Assembly (NCBI GenBank): GCA_963677605.2
Contig: CAXXDX010000003.1
Span: 62,001-126,000 of the forward strand
DNA length: 64,000 bases
Source of the DNA: JAGLOK01 sp963677605
Lineage (GTDB): Bacteria > Bacillota > Clostridia > Christensenellales > UMGS416
Reading direction: 5' to 3'
Shown here: piece after piece, positions 54,573 to 63,522 of the stretch
How positions within the stretch are numbered: position 1 is the stretch's first letter
Layout: each line of letters starts with the position of its first letter
Translations under genes and position numbers: made by a program
The notes under the pieces: model-generated
Database searches by the model: none
What the model was told of the DNA's origin: nothing
Seen by the model: the letters and a program-made list of their open reading frames with translations, nothing else

Positions 54573-55069
54573 ATGGATTGGAGTTTAGTATTTTCACCTC
54601 AAGATTTGAATAAATAGATTAAAGTTTTAATTTTGACATATGATAGGGTGTTTTTGTTTTCACCTTTTATATTATTAGTATTCTATAATAAATCTAATAT
54701 AAAGGCTTTTAAACTATAAATTTAGAATAGATGTTTGCTAAAGATGTCCTATTTATTTCTTTGTGTGTCTGTTTATTTTAATAATTAAAGTGGATAATGA
54801 AATTAGCATTTTATTGAGATAGTTCAACTTATTTCTGTATTAATAGTAAATTAAGATCTGTGACAATTTGGCCTAGTACATCTTAATACTTTTACGGATG
54901 TATAGATATATCAAATTCTGTGTTTGCTTATAATTTATAGAGAATATGCTATAAAAATTTGACTGTAAAGAATTAAAAATAGCCATTAAAAAGAAACTGA
55001 ATGCTATATCCAATACAAGTTATGAATATAACAGAGTATGGTTCTTAACCTTTAATATTAGAGACTTTT
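54573..55069. other. Gene-free stretch between convergent regulators
   Basis: About 500 AT-rich bases between the ends of two regulator genes. No clear paired terminator with a T-run was found. A GATATATC at 54905-54912 sits away from any promoter and looks like chance. Confidence 0.3.
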
Positions 55070-56701
55070 TTAGCTAACATATTTATTTCTATACTCCTGT
55101 GGAGAAAGATTATAGGTCTTTTTGAATGTCTTGATAAAATAAGATACTGAATCAAAGCCTACAATAGAAGCAATTTCGTTGATTTTTTTATCTGAATTGA
55201 GAACCATATTACAGGCAAGCTTCATTCTCTGATTTACTACATATTTACAAAAACCAACTCCCATATTTTTTTTGAAAAGCTTAGATAGATATGTAGGACT
55301 ATGAAAAACTGTTGAAGAAACTGTAACGAGGGACAGGTCTCCTGCTATGTTGTCTTCGATATATTTAAGAACCTCATCAATCACACCTTTTGTGCTATGC
55401 GTGTTTTTGGATAATAAATGTGTGAATGAATTTATAATATTGATGTATTCATCATACAACCTTTTGTATTCAAGAGGATATTCTTTTACATCGAGAAGCT
55501 TACTGCAAATATCATTGTATGTAATTTTGTGCAATCCGATTTGTTTCATATATTTTATAAAGATAGATGAGATCTCAAAGCGGAGAATAATAAATGTTTC
55601 TCTATCTTTTACCATTATGCGCACAATTTTATTAAGATTTTCTTTAAGGTTTGAATTATCTCCTTCAGACAAGGCTTCGTTAAGGTTATTTAGTATTAGA
55701 TCTGAATCATCAGGCATTGATTCATCAAAATTAAGAGTTTCTGAAGCAATATCTTCTAAAAATAATATTGCATCTTCTATAATTTTATTCTGCTCAAGCA
55801 CTGCTGTTAGTCGAATGAACAAATTATTTATGTTAGTCCATTGACATAGGTTTCTGGACATAACAAAATTCAATGCGCTTTTTAAAACTCTTGTACAATT
55901 ATCCTGAATTATATCTAGGAGTGAGTAAACATAATATATAAGCTCACCATTATCCTTGTAGGGAAAGCTTTTCTTAGGCTGCATAAGCCATACTATTTTG
56001 TTTTTGTCGTAGACAAGGCTGAATATATTGAAATGGTGCAAGAGATATTTATTTACTATTCCATCGATAGCAAAGTGTAAAGTATCTATTTGGGTTTTAT
56101 TATTAGGGGAATTTTTATCCAAAGAGTTTAGTCTGCTGCATAATAATAATAAAGGCTGGTTGCCGTCAAGATCCATCTGATACTGCTCTATTTTTTCAAC
56201 AATTAATTCTTTATCAGGTGTTGGCTCTGTTAATAGGTTATAAATAAATTCTCTTCTTAACACAGGAAGAGCTAACTGAAGGTTTTTTTGAACATCATGC
56301 ATCAAATCATTAACTCTTATTTCGTTATCCAGGCTGCTTATTGCTTTTTCCATTGCATTTATTAAAACAGAATCATCATCAAACTTTAGAATATAATCAA
56401 GAATATTGCTGCTAAATCTAATTGCTTTTTGAACATTGCTAATATTAGTATTACCTGTTAAAAAGATTACTCTGCACTTTGGCCAGATTGTGCATATTTT
56501 TTCCTGAAGCTCATATCCATCTACAATCGGCATAAAAATGTCTGTCACCAAAATGTCAATACGGTTATTCGTCTTTTTAAGTGCTTCTTCTGATGAAGAA
56601 CATTTTATTATATTTAAAGAGTTTTTAAAATGATCATCTAAAATCTCGTAATAGCTATCTAATATTGGCAACTCGTCGTCTACTAAAAGTAAATTATACA
56701 T
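55070..56701 (-). CDS. Response regulator, AraC output (YesN-like)
   Basis: A 543-residue protein. The receiver domain (1-120) has the acidic pair in LLVDDE, phospho-acceptor Asp54 in ILVTDIFMPIVDG, and Thr/Lys at FLTGN and ILKFDD. A central linker domain of about 300 residues is followed by the AraC domain (about 440-543: LVTVSSTVFHSPTYLSKLFK and INEIASIVGFDSVSYFIKTF, ending LSPQEYRNKY). I start it at ATG 56701, which overlaps the kinase stop by 8 bases (ATGTATAA); longer frames run into the kinase gene. With the kinase it forms a two-component system probably controlling the transporter at 58716. Confidence 0.92.
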   Translation of the reverse strand: MYNLLLVDDELPILDSYYEILDDHFKNSLNIIKCSSSEEALKKTNNRIDILVTDIFMPIVDGYELQEKICTIWPKCRVIFLTGNTNISNVQKAIRFSSNILDYILKFDDDSVLINAMEKAISSLDNEIRVNDLMHDVQKNLQLALPVLRREFIYNLLTEPTPDKELIVEKIEQYQMDLDGNQPLLLLCSRLNSLDKNSPNNKTQIDTLHFAIDGIVNKYLLHHFNIFSLVYDKNKIVWLMQPKKSFPYKDNGELIYYVYSLLDIIQDNCTRVLKSALNFVMSRNLCQWTNINNLFIRLTAVLEQNKIIEDAILFLEDIASETLNFDESMPDDSDLILNNLNEALSEGDNSNLKENLNKIVRIMVKDRETFIILRFEISSIFIKYMKQIGLHKITYNDICSKLLDVKEYPLEYKRLYDEYINIINSFTHLLSKNTHSTKGVIDEVLKYIEDNIAGDLSLVTVSSTVFHSPTYLSKLFKKNMGVGFCKYVVNQRMKLACNMVLNSDKKINEIASIVGFDSVSYFIKTFKKTYNLSPQEYRNKYVS

Positions 56702-58454
56702 AGTCTTGATTGTTCCTTTCTTCTTGTGGGTTAATAGGGATAATAACTTCATTTCTGAAGAATTTGTTTTTTTCGCTATAAATACGCAGACCATAACTGT
56801 CCTGGTATTTTATTTTGATTCTTTGATGCACGTTACATAAACCGTTATGTTCCATATTTTCTGTTGACTCTATTGTGTTTCTTAATAATTCCAGTTCTTG
56901 CGTTTCTAATCCCGGGCCGTTATCTTCTATTATTATTTTTAAAGTGTTGCCAGATTTTTCCCACCCTATTATGAGCTTACCGCCTGATGATATTTTCGAA
57001 AAAGCATGTTTATACGAGTTTTCAATGAGAGGCTGTATTATCATCCTAGGCACTTCGAGCATGCCTAGTTCTGTATCAATCATATCCATACATATTTCAA
57101 TTTTCTCGCCAAACCTCGCTTTTTGTATATCAAGGTATGTTTTTGCAAATTCAAATTCATTTTCCAATGTATCATCTTGTTTATTGTTTTGAGTGATGTA
57201 TTTAAAATATTTTGACAAAGCCCTGGACATTGACAAAGCTGTTTCATTGTCAGGTTGTATGGAATGCGCGATGATATTGAAGCTGTTATAAAGAAAATGA
57301 GGAGATATCTGGGCTTGAAGCTGTTTAAGTTCAGCTATTTTTAAGCTGGCATTTTTCTCATATATTTGATGGATGCTGTTTTTTAATTTGTTAACCATGA
57401 AGTTAAACGAATGGAGCAAGTCACCGAATTCGTTATTAGGTTCATACTCGATCTCTATATCTAAAGAGCCTTCTTCAACTTTATGGAACATTTTAATGAG
57501 CTTCTCAAAAGGTTCTTTTACCATGTGGTATACACTTATAATTAGAATCAAGATTATAATTGCAGCTAAGATGGCAAGTATGTAAATAAATGCGGTGTAT
57601 TTCTTTAAGCTTCCGATAATCACGGATTCAGGAGCATAAACTATGAAAGTACCGTTTAATGACTCGGAATGCTCAGCAACTATGTGATACTTAGTTTTGC
57701 CAAACTCAAAATTATCTGTGTATAGCTGTGAATTCTGAATGTTTTCATTATTCAGATATTCTATTAAGTTTTCATTAATCAAATTATCGCCATTACTTAA
57801 AATAAGGTTATCTGAATAGAAAATTGTATATACATTTTCTTCAACTTTTGAAAACAGATTGATAATTGCATCTTGTTTCAATTCGCAGAATAAATAGTAA
57901 GGAGAATGACGACGCTGTATATTCATTTGATTTACTACATACATGCTTTGATCGTTATATTTCATTAACTGATGGTATTGAGTATCCAGTGTGTATAACA
58001 ATTTCTCATCATCGGACAAGTTATCGCTGTAGTATTCGTTTGTTGAGAGTTTCCTATCGATATTTTCTATATAAAGATGAACATTCTCAATCAGGCTGCT
58101 GGTGTTTTTTAGGTAGTATAAGCTTTCATGAATCGAAGAAACCACTGTTCCCAGTTCATATCCCCGCATAGACCCATATCTGTAGGATAAATCAATTATA
58201 TTAATATCGTTTATGATTAGGGCATATTCAGCCATATATATTCTATCTACCTCATCTTCCAAAAGGCTTTTATTGGTTTCGAGATACGCCGTTAAAGAAC
58301 TTTGCTTTTGGTTGGACATTTCATTCAATGCTAGTTTGTTAGATATAAAAAAAAGAGCTAAAAGCGGGAGCACAGAAGCTAGATATATCATAATTAATGT
58401 TTTGTATATTGAATGTGGCTTTGAATGCCTTTTTATTTTATGCAAAAATCTCAC
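56694..58454 (-). CDS. Sensor histidine kinase (YesM-like)
   Basis: A 586-residue kinase of the LytS/YesM family. Helices at about 17-40 and 288-310 flank an extracytoplasmic Cache-like sensor; a HAMP segment follows (about 310-365). His386 lies in QISPHFLYNSFNIIAHSI, and the ATPase domain shows DNGPGLE. The family autophosphorylates and passes phosphate to a YesN regulator, here the overlapping next gene. The listed start is GTG 58454, but this codon overlaps AAGAGG; a TTG at 58445 lies eight bases past GAGG and may be the true start. It is divergent from the third sugar-binding protein gene. Confidence 0.92.
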   Translation of the reverse strand: MRFLHKIKRHSKPHSIYKTLIMIYLASVLPLLALFFISNKLALNEMSNQKQSSLTAYLETNKSLLEDEVDRIYMAEYALIINDINIIDLSYRYGSMRGYELGTVVSSIHESLYYLKNTSSLIENVHLYIENIDRKLSTNEYYSDNLSDDEKLLYTLDTQYHQLMKYNDQSMYVVNQMNIQRRHSPYYLFCELKQDAIINLFSKVEENVYTIFYSDNLILSNGDNLINENLIEYLNNENIQNSQLYTDNFEFGKTKYHIVAEHSESLNGTFIVYAPESVIIGSLKKYTAFIYILAILAAIIILILIISVYHMVKEPFEKLIKMFHKVEEGSLDIEIEYEPNNEFGDLLHSFNFMVNKLKNSIHQIYEKNASLKIAELKQLQAQISPHFLYNSFNIIAHSIQPDNETALSMSRALSKYFKYITQNNKQDDTLENEFEFAKTYLDIQKARFGEKIEICMDMIDTELGMLEVPRMIIQPLIENSYKHAFSKISSGGKLIIGWEKSGNTLKIIIEDNGPGLETQELELLRNTIESTENMEHNGLCNVHQRIKIKYQDSYGLRIYSEKNKFFRNEVIIPINPQEERNNQDYV

Positions 58455-58631
58455 CTCTTATTACATATGGCATTAACAAAATTGTGCTATATGAACAAAA
58501 TAATTATATCATGCATAGTATATATTCACAAATAACAGAATTATTCAATAATCATATTTTTTTGCTTTAATATTTTTATACTGATGTCAAGATTGTGTTA
58601 TACAGTATAAGAACCTTTCATTGATGGCTTG

Positions 58632-58680
58632 TGATATTTGTGATAAATTCAAAGTGGTATTTGTGTAATTGGCACAAATA
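58632..58680. promoter_or_regulatory. Direct repeats, candidate YesN binding sites
   Basis: TGATATTTGTG (58632-58642) and TGGTATTTGTG (58655-58665) are 23 bases apart, about two helical turns, and GGCACAAATA (58671-58680) is an inverted partial copy. They sit in the divergent gap between the YesMN pair and the binding-protein gene, 51-84 bases before the latter. Spacing and place suit an AraC-type response regulator. Confidence 0.5.
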
Positions 58681-58715
58681 ATAAAGAATATTTTCTATTT
58701 TAAGGAGGAGTTAAG

Positions 58716-60533
58716 ATGAAGAAACTTATTGTTTTTGTACTTGCTTTTGCACTGATTTTTTCTTTTGCTGCGTGCAATAAAGACAGTGCAGACAACGAAG
58801 CAGACACTGCTAAAGGAGAAACGTCGGAGGGATCAGCCGATCAAACTGAAGAAACGATTGATATTTATGGTAAATATGATCCTGCGATAGAAATCGAGGT
58901 TGTGCGAAATGTGCAGTTGGCAGACACAGATGCCGATTTCTCGGAAACAGTTTGGGTAAAAGAATATGAACGCACTTTAGGTATCAAGTTAACTTACAAA
59001 CTGCAGGCATTTGGTGAGCAGTATGATAATAAAGTTAACTTGCTTCTTGCATCTAATGATCTTCCTGATATGATGCAGGTAAATTTACCTCAGCTATATA
59101 ATATGATAGATGCGGATCAGTGTGCAGATCTTACTTCGGCATGGGAAAACTATGCTACAGATCAGGCTAAAGAAGCTATGACTTCCGACGGCACACAAAA
59201 CTTTGACATGGCATCAAGAGACGGAAAGCTTTACGCTATTCCTAATGTAGGACCGGCTATTGAAACTGCACACCATATCTTTATCCGTGAAGACTGGCGT
59301 CAGTCATTAGGTCTTGCAACACCTGAAACTTTTGAAGATTTTGAAGCTATGATATATGCTTTCACAAATGATGATCCTGACGGAAACGGTGTTGACGATA
59401 CATACGGATTGAGCCTTTCAAAGGATTTATGGACAGATGGCCACGATGCAACAACATTCTTTAACTGCTTTGGTGCATATCCTAGTGCATGGGTTGAAGA
59501 TGGAGACGGCGGATTGATTTATGGCGGTGTTATGGATGGAATGAAGCCTGCTCTTGAAAAACTGGCTAAGTATTATCAGGATGGCGTAATAAATCAGGAA
59601 TTTGTAGTTAATGACCAAGCTAAAGCCGGTGAACTCTTTGCACAGGAAACCGTTGGATCTTTCTTCGGAATACAGTGGGCAGGATTCTTAGGCGATGCAT
59701 TTGTATCATTATATACAAACAGAGAAGGCGATGCTGATGTTTGGGGATATAAAATTCCTAAAGCAACAGATGACGCTGGCCCGATAATGTATAACACAAC
59801 AAGCTCATTCTATGCTGTAACTGCTGGCTTTGAGCATCCAGAAGCTCTCGTGAAGATGACAGATCTTATTATCATGATGGGCAGAGGACCGCAGAATGTA
59901 GGCCCTTGGGCTGTAGAAGAATTTGGCGATTGGCGCGATGGCGTTGAAGATCCTTATGAAGATTGGCACGCAGTCGCAGAAGAAGAAGGATACGAAACAG
60001 TACGCGATTGGGATCTTTTGTGGGACGATTGGGATTCAGCATTTATATGCCCCGAAGTTATACACAACAATGTTAACCGCTGGTTATGGTCTTTCGAAGC
60101 AATTGAAACAGGAAACTTGGGCAATCTGGAAAATAACTTCCTTGCCATGGGACTTTATGAAGGCTTAGTTGAATGGTCTGAAAACGGCAAACCTTCAAAT
60201 GGTGCAAATCATCGCAATACTGCAACAGGCGAACTTGACTTTGCAAATGCGGCACTTTGGTTCAACCTTGAAAACTGCGGAAATACATTCATGGATACTT
60301 TAGCTGAAAGAGATGCAGGAACACTTAAGGCTGACATGGTTGGTGCATTTGTATCAGAGACAATGCTTGAAAAACAAGCCACTCTTGATAAACTTGAGCT
60401 TGAAACCATCACACGTATAATTACAGGCGAATCCTCAATAGACGAGTGGGATGACTATCTTGAGCAATGGTATGCACTTGGCGGACAGGAAATCACTGAC
60501 GAAATAAACGAGTGGTATGCTGGAATGAAATAA
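58716..60533 (+). CDS. Extracellular sugar-binding lipoprotein, third set
   Basis: A 605-residue LipO-type binding protein. Lipobox SFAAC (Cys20) ends the signal sequence; an acidic linker (21-55) follows. The loop NDDPDGNGVDDTYGL (about 220-234) fits the family. The mature part is rich in Trp and Asp toward the C terminus (DWDLLWDDWDS), as is common for binders of large glycans. AAGGAGGAG precedes the ATG. It heads an operon with two permeases and two glycoside hydrolase-type genes. Confidence 0.92.
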   Translation: MKKLIVFVLAFALIFSFAACNKDSADNEADTAKGETSEGSADQTEETIDIYGKYDPAIEIEVVRNVQLADTDADFSETVWVKEYERTLGIKLTYKLQAFGEQYDNKVNLLLASNDLPDMMQVNLPQLYNMIDADQCADLTSAWENYATDQAKEAMTSDGTQNFDMASRDGKLYAIPNVGPAIETAHHIFIREDWRQSLGLATPETFEDFEAMIYAFTNDDPDGNGVDDTYGLSLSKDLWTDGHDATTFFNCFGAYPSAWVEDGDGGLIYGGVMDGMKPALEKLAKYYQDGVINQEFVVNDQAKAGELFAQETVGSFFGIQWAGFLGDAFVSLYTNREGDADVWGYKIPKATDDAGPIMYNTTSSFYAVTAGFEHPEALVKMTDLIIMMGRGPQNVGPWAVEEFGDWRDGVEDPYEDWHAVAEEEGYETVRDWDLLWDDWDSAFICPEVIHNNVNRWLWSFEAIETGNLGNLENNFLAMGLYEGLVEWSENGKPSNGANHRNTATGELDFANAALWFNLENCGNTFMDTLAERDAGTLKADMVGAFVSETMLEKQATLDKLELETITRIITGESSIDEWDDYLEQWYALGGQEITDEINEWYAGMK

Positions 60534-60590
60534 ATAATGTTTTAGCTATATAATAGTTGGAACGCACATGCATTGTAATAATAGGTTAGT

Positions 60591-60619
60591 AAATGGTGGA
60601 GCGTTTTGCTCCACCATTT
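60591..60619 (+). terminator. Perfect stem-loop between binding protein and permease
   Basis: AAATGGTGGAGC (60591-60602) pairs perfectly with GCTCCACCATTT (60608-60619) over GTTTT. It is followed by A residues, not T, so it is more likely a 3'-end stabiliser or partial attenuator than a full terminator. It occupies the same place as the stem-loop at 33701. Confidence 0.65.
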
Positions 60620-60646
60620 AAAAAAATAATGATTAGAGGGATGGAT

Positions 60647-61561
60647 ATGAAAAATAAACAAAAGCATGCATATAGCTTAGGGGCCGGAACTTTCTATGTA
60701 ATGCTTATTCCGGGTGTAATTATGCTTTTAATTTTCAATTACTTGCCTTTAGTTGGTCTTTCTGTTGCATTTCAGAAATTCATTCCGGCTAAAGGTTTTT
60801 TCGGAGATCAGAAGTGGGTTGGATTAGATAATTTTAGATATTTATTCTTATTGCCTGATTTTAAAGCGGCACTAAAGAATACTTTAATAATTTCATTTTC
60901 TAAGATATTTTTAGGATTAATTACATCAATTACATTTGCGATTCTTTTAAATGAAGTGAGAGCGATAAGAGCAAAAAAGACAATACAGACTTTTGTTTAT
61001 TTGCCTCATTTTATTTCGTGGGTAATACTTGCCGGTGTATTTGTTGATATGTTATCTCCCTCGTATGGCCTCGTAAACAGACTTATCGCAGCTTTAGGAG
61101 GTGAGCCTATTTTCTTCCTAGGAAGCAATAAGTGGTTTCAGCCAATAATGATTATTACTGATACTTGGAAAGAGTTTGGATTTGGGGCAATTGTATTTTT
61201 AGCGGCTATTACAACAATAAATCCAAACCTATATGAAGCAGCGGTTATGGATGGTGCCAATAAATTTAAGCAGATAATTCATATTACACTGCCAAGCATT
61301 GTACCTATAATTATTCTCATTGGCTTATTAAATGTTGGAAATATCTTAAATGCAAACTTTGACCAGATCTTTAATATGTATAGTCCGCAGGTATATAGAT
61401 CCGGTGATATTATTGATACTTTAGTGTATAGAATCGGAATAATTCAAGCGAACTACGGACTTTCGACAGCAGTAGGTTTTTTCAAGTCTCTGGTTTCATT
61501 AATATTAATATCAAGCTCCTATTATGGCGCATACAAATTTGCCAACTATAGGGTATTTTAA
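60647..61561 (+). CDS. CUT1 sugar ABC transporter permease (LplB-like), third set
   Basis: A 304-residue permease: YVMLIPGVIMLLIFNYLPLV, FQKFIPAKG, QKWVGLDNFRYLF and docking loop YEAAVMDGANKFKQIIHITL. Six helices. I start it at ATG 60647, six bases after AGAGGG; a longer frame from 60593 would run through the stem-loop and is not credible. Confidence 0.93.
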   Translation: MKNKQKHAYSLGAGTFYVMLIPGVIMLLIFNYLPLVGLSVAFQKFIPAKGFFGDQKWVGLDNFRYLFLLPDFKAALKNTLIISFSKIFLGLITSITFAILLNEVRAIRAKKTIQTFVYLPHFISWVILAGVFVDMLSPSYGLVNRLIAALGGEPIFFLGSNKWFQPIMIITDTWKEFGFGAIVFLAAITTINPNLYEAAVMDGANKFKQIIHITLPSIVPIIILIGLLNVGNILNANFDQIFNMYSPQVYRSGDIIDTLVYRIGIIQANYGLSTAVGFFKSLVSLILISSSYYGAYKFANYRVF

Positions 61562-61573
61562 GGGGGGGATAAT

Positions 61574-62452
61574 ATGAAAGCAACTAGAGGAGAAAAAATA
61601 TTTTACTGGATAAATGATATTTTCATGATAGTGCTGGGCATTGTATGTTTTGCTCCGCTGCTTCACATTTTCGCTGTTTCATTCAGTGAAAACGCGATGG
61701 TAGTGGCAAATAAGGTTACTTTTTGGCCAAGACATTTTTCAACATTTGCATATGGATATGTTATGGAGGCAGAACTGTTTTGGTCTGGATTAAAAAACAG
61801 TGTTGTAAGAACTGCTTTGGGTTGGACTATTAATATATTTTTCACAGTACTTGCTGCTTATCCGCTTTCTAAAAGCAACAAAAGATTTAAACATCGCACT
61901 ATATTTGCTTGGTTTTTCTTTTTGCCAATGATTATAAACGGCGGATTGATACCAAATTATATACTTATAAAAGAATTAGGCTTAATAGATAATATATTAG
62001 CATTAGTTCTTCCAATGGCAGTGCCTGTGTTTTATGTTTTGGTTATGCTGAACTTCTTTAGAAACTTACCAATTGAGCTGGAAGAGTCCGCTTTGCTGGA
62101 CGGTGCTTCTCAATGGAAAATATTGTTTAAAATTTATATTCCTTTGTCACTTCCTGCATTGGCAACAATAACTGTGTACGTTTTGGTCATGCATTGGAAT
62201 TTCTGGTTTGATGGATTGATATATATGAATAACCCGAAAAATTATCCATTGATGACTTATCTGCAAACTGCAGTGCTTAATATCGACTGGGACAACCTTA
62301 CGCCCGATGAGGCAGAGCGGCTTTCACAGCTAGGCGGAAGAACATATAACGCGGCACAGATGTTCTTGGGAGCAATACCTATAATTTTAACCTACCCGTT
62401 CCTTCAGAAATATTTTGTCAAAGGTTTGGTTCTCGGAGGAGTTAAAGGGTAA
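61574..62452 (+). CDS. CUT1 sugar ABC transporter permease (LplC-like), third set
   Basis: A 292-residue permease with APLLHIFAVSFSENAMVVAN, PMIINGGLIPNYILIKELGL, docking loop EESALLDGASQWKILFKIYI and the family end FLQKYFVKGLVLGGVKG. GGGGGGAT lies just before the ATG, a strong ribosome site only 12 bases after the preceding stop. No ATPase gene follows. Confidence 0.93.
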   Translation: MKATRGEKIFYWINDIFMIVLGIVCFAPLLHIFAVSFSENAMVVANKVTFWPRHFSTFAYGYVMEAELFWSGLKNSVVRTALGWTINIFFTVLAAYPLSKSNKRFKHRTIFAWFFFLPMIINGGLIPNYILIKELGLIDNILALVLPMAVPVFYVLVMLNFFRNLPIELEESALLDGASQWKILFKIYIPLSLPALATITVYVLVMHWNFWFDGLIYMNNPKNYPLMTYLQTAVLNIDWDNLTPDEAERLSQLGGRTYNAAQMFLGAIPIILTYPFLQKYFVKGLVLGGVKG

Positions 62453-62479
62453 TAACCATACTATTAATAAGGAGTTTGT

Positions 62480-63499
62480 ATGGATAAAAATAAAATGATT
62501 CACATAAATGATATGAATGAACGCGACCCGTTTATACTGGCGGATAAAAAAACAAAAACATACTATCTTTATTCGGGGAAACCATGGGAAGATCATTTCA
62601 ACCGCAAAATAAATGTTCGGGAAAGCAAGGACCTTATAATGTGGTCAGAACCTCAGTGCGCATTTAAACCTGAAGATGATTTCTGGGGTAAAATGGATTT
62701 TTGGGCTCCGGAGTGCCATATATGGAAAGGAAAATACTATTTGGTCAGTTCCTTTAGAAACCCAGGCGGATACAGAAGATGTGCCTTCTTGGTGTCGGAG
62801 TCTCCAAAGGGACCGTTCAAGCCTATATATAACTCTGCGAGCACTCCTGAAGGATGGCATTGCTTAGATGGAACTTTATATGAAGATAAAAAGGGCAAGC
62901 CGTGGATGGTTTTCTGTCATGAATGGACTCAGGTGCAGGACGGACAGATAGCAGCTGTTCCGATGACTGATGACCTTGGGAAGCAAGCAGGAGAACCTAT
63001 CATTTTATTTAGAGGCTCAGATGCTCCATGGAAGTTTACGGATCCTGCAATGCCATGGAGATTCACACAGCCGCAGCCTGCAATGGGATTTGCGAGAGTT
63101 ACAGATGGTCCGTTTTTGCACAGGATGAAAAATGATGAGCTAATAATGCTGTGGTCCAGCTTTTCTAACACAGGATATACAGTAGGATATGCGAAATCAC
63201 TCTCGGGTGAAATAGAAGGTCCGTGGATTCAGGAGAAAGAGCCGATATTTTCACAGGATGGCGGGCATGGAATGATGTTTACTACGTTTGAAAGCAAATT
63301 GATGCTTACAGTACATTCGCCGAATATTATAGGCAGAGAAAAACTGCTGATTTTCGAAATGCAGGAACAAGATGGAAAACTTAAAACAGTAAATGAAATT
63401 ACAGGAAACTGGAGGTATAACAGATATTACTCTGATGGAAAAGATAAAGGTCAAGGATATCCTGAACTTAATCTTGAAACTGACGATGTAGTCTACTAG
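62480..63499 (+). CDS. GH43-like glycosidase
   Basis: A 339-residue five-bladed beta-propeller protein of the GH43 type, cytoplasmic (no signal peptide). The catalytic-base segment is NERDPFILAD (Asp16), WAPEC at 75-79 is a family mark, and LDGTLYED holds the modulating Asp130. The general-acid position, normally Glu in an EGP motif, reads VTDGPFL (Asp209). GH43 enzymes remove arabinose or xylose from plant polysaccharides; the acid change makes the activity uncertain. AAGGAG precedes the ATG. It probably trims oligosaccharides imported by the transporter upstream. Confidence 0.82.
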   Translation: MDKNKMIHINDMNERDPFILADKKTKTYYLYSGKPWEDHFNRKINVRESKDLIMWSEPQCAFKPEDDFWGKMDFWAPECHIWKGKYYLVSSFRNPGGYRRCAFLVSESPKGPFKPIYNSASTPEGWHCLDGTLYEDKKGKPWMVFCHEWTQVQDGQIAAVPMTDDLGKQAGEPIILFRGSDAPWKFTDPAMPWRFTQPQPAMGFARVTDGPFLHRMKNDELIMLWSSFSNTGYTVGYAKSLSGEIEGPWIQEKEPIFSQDGGHGMMFTTFESKLMLTVHSPNIIGREKLLIFEMQEQDGKLKTVNEITGNWRYNRYYSDGKDKGQGYPELNLETDDVVY

Positions 63500-63522
63500 A
63501 TATCTGTTTTTGGAGGTATAGA

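Noticed and set aside
54905..54912. Further GATATATC copy as a regulon member
   Set aside because: It lies between convergent gene ends without a promoter, so it is probably chance.
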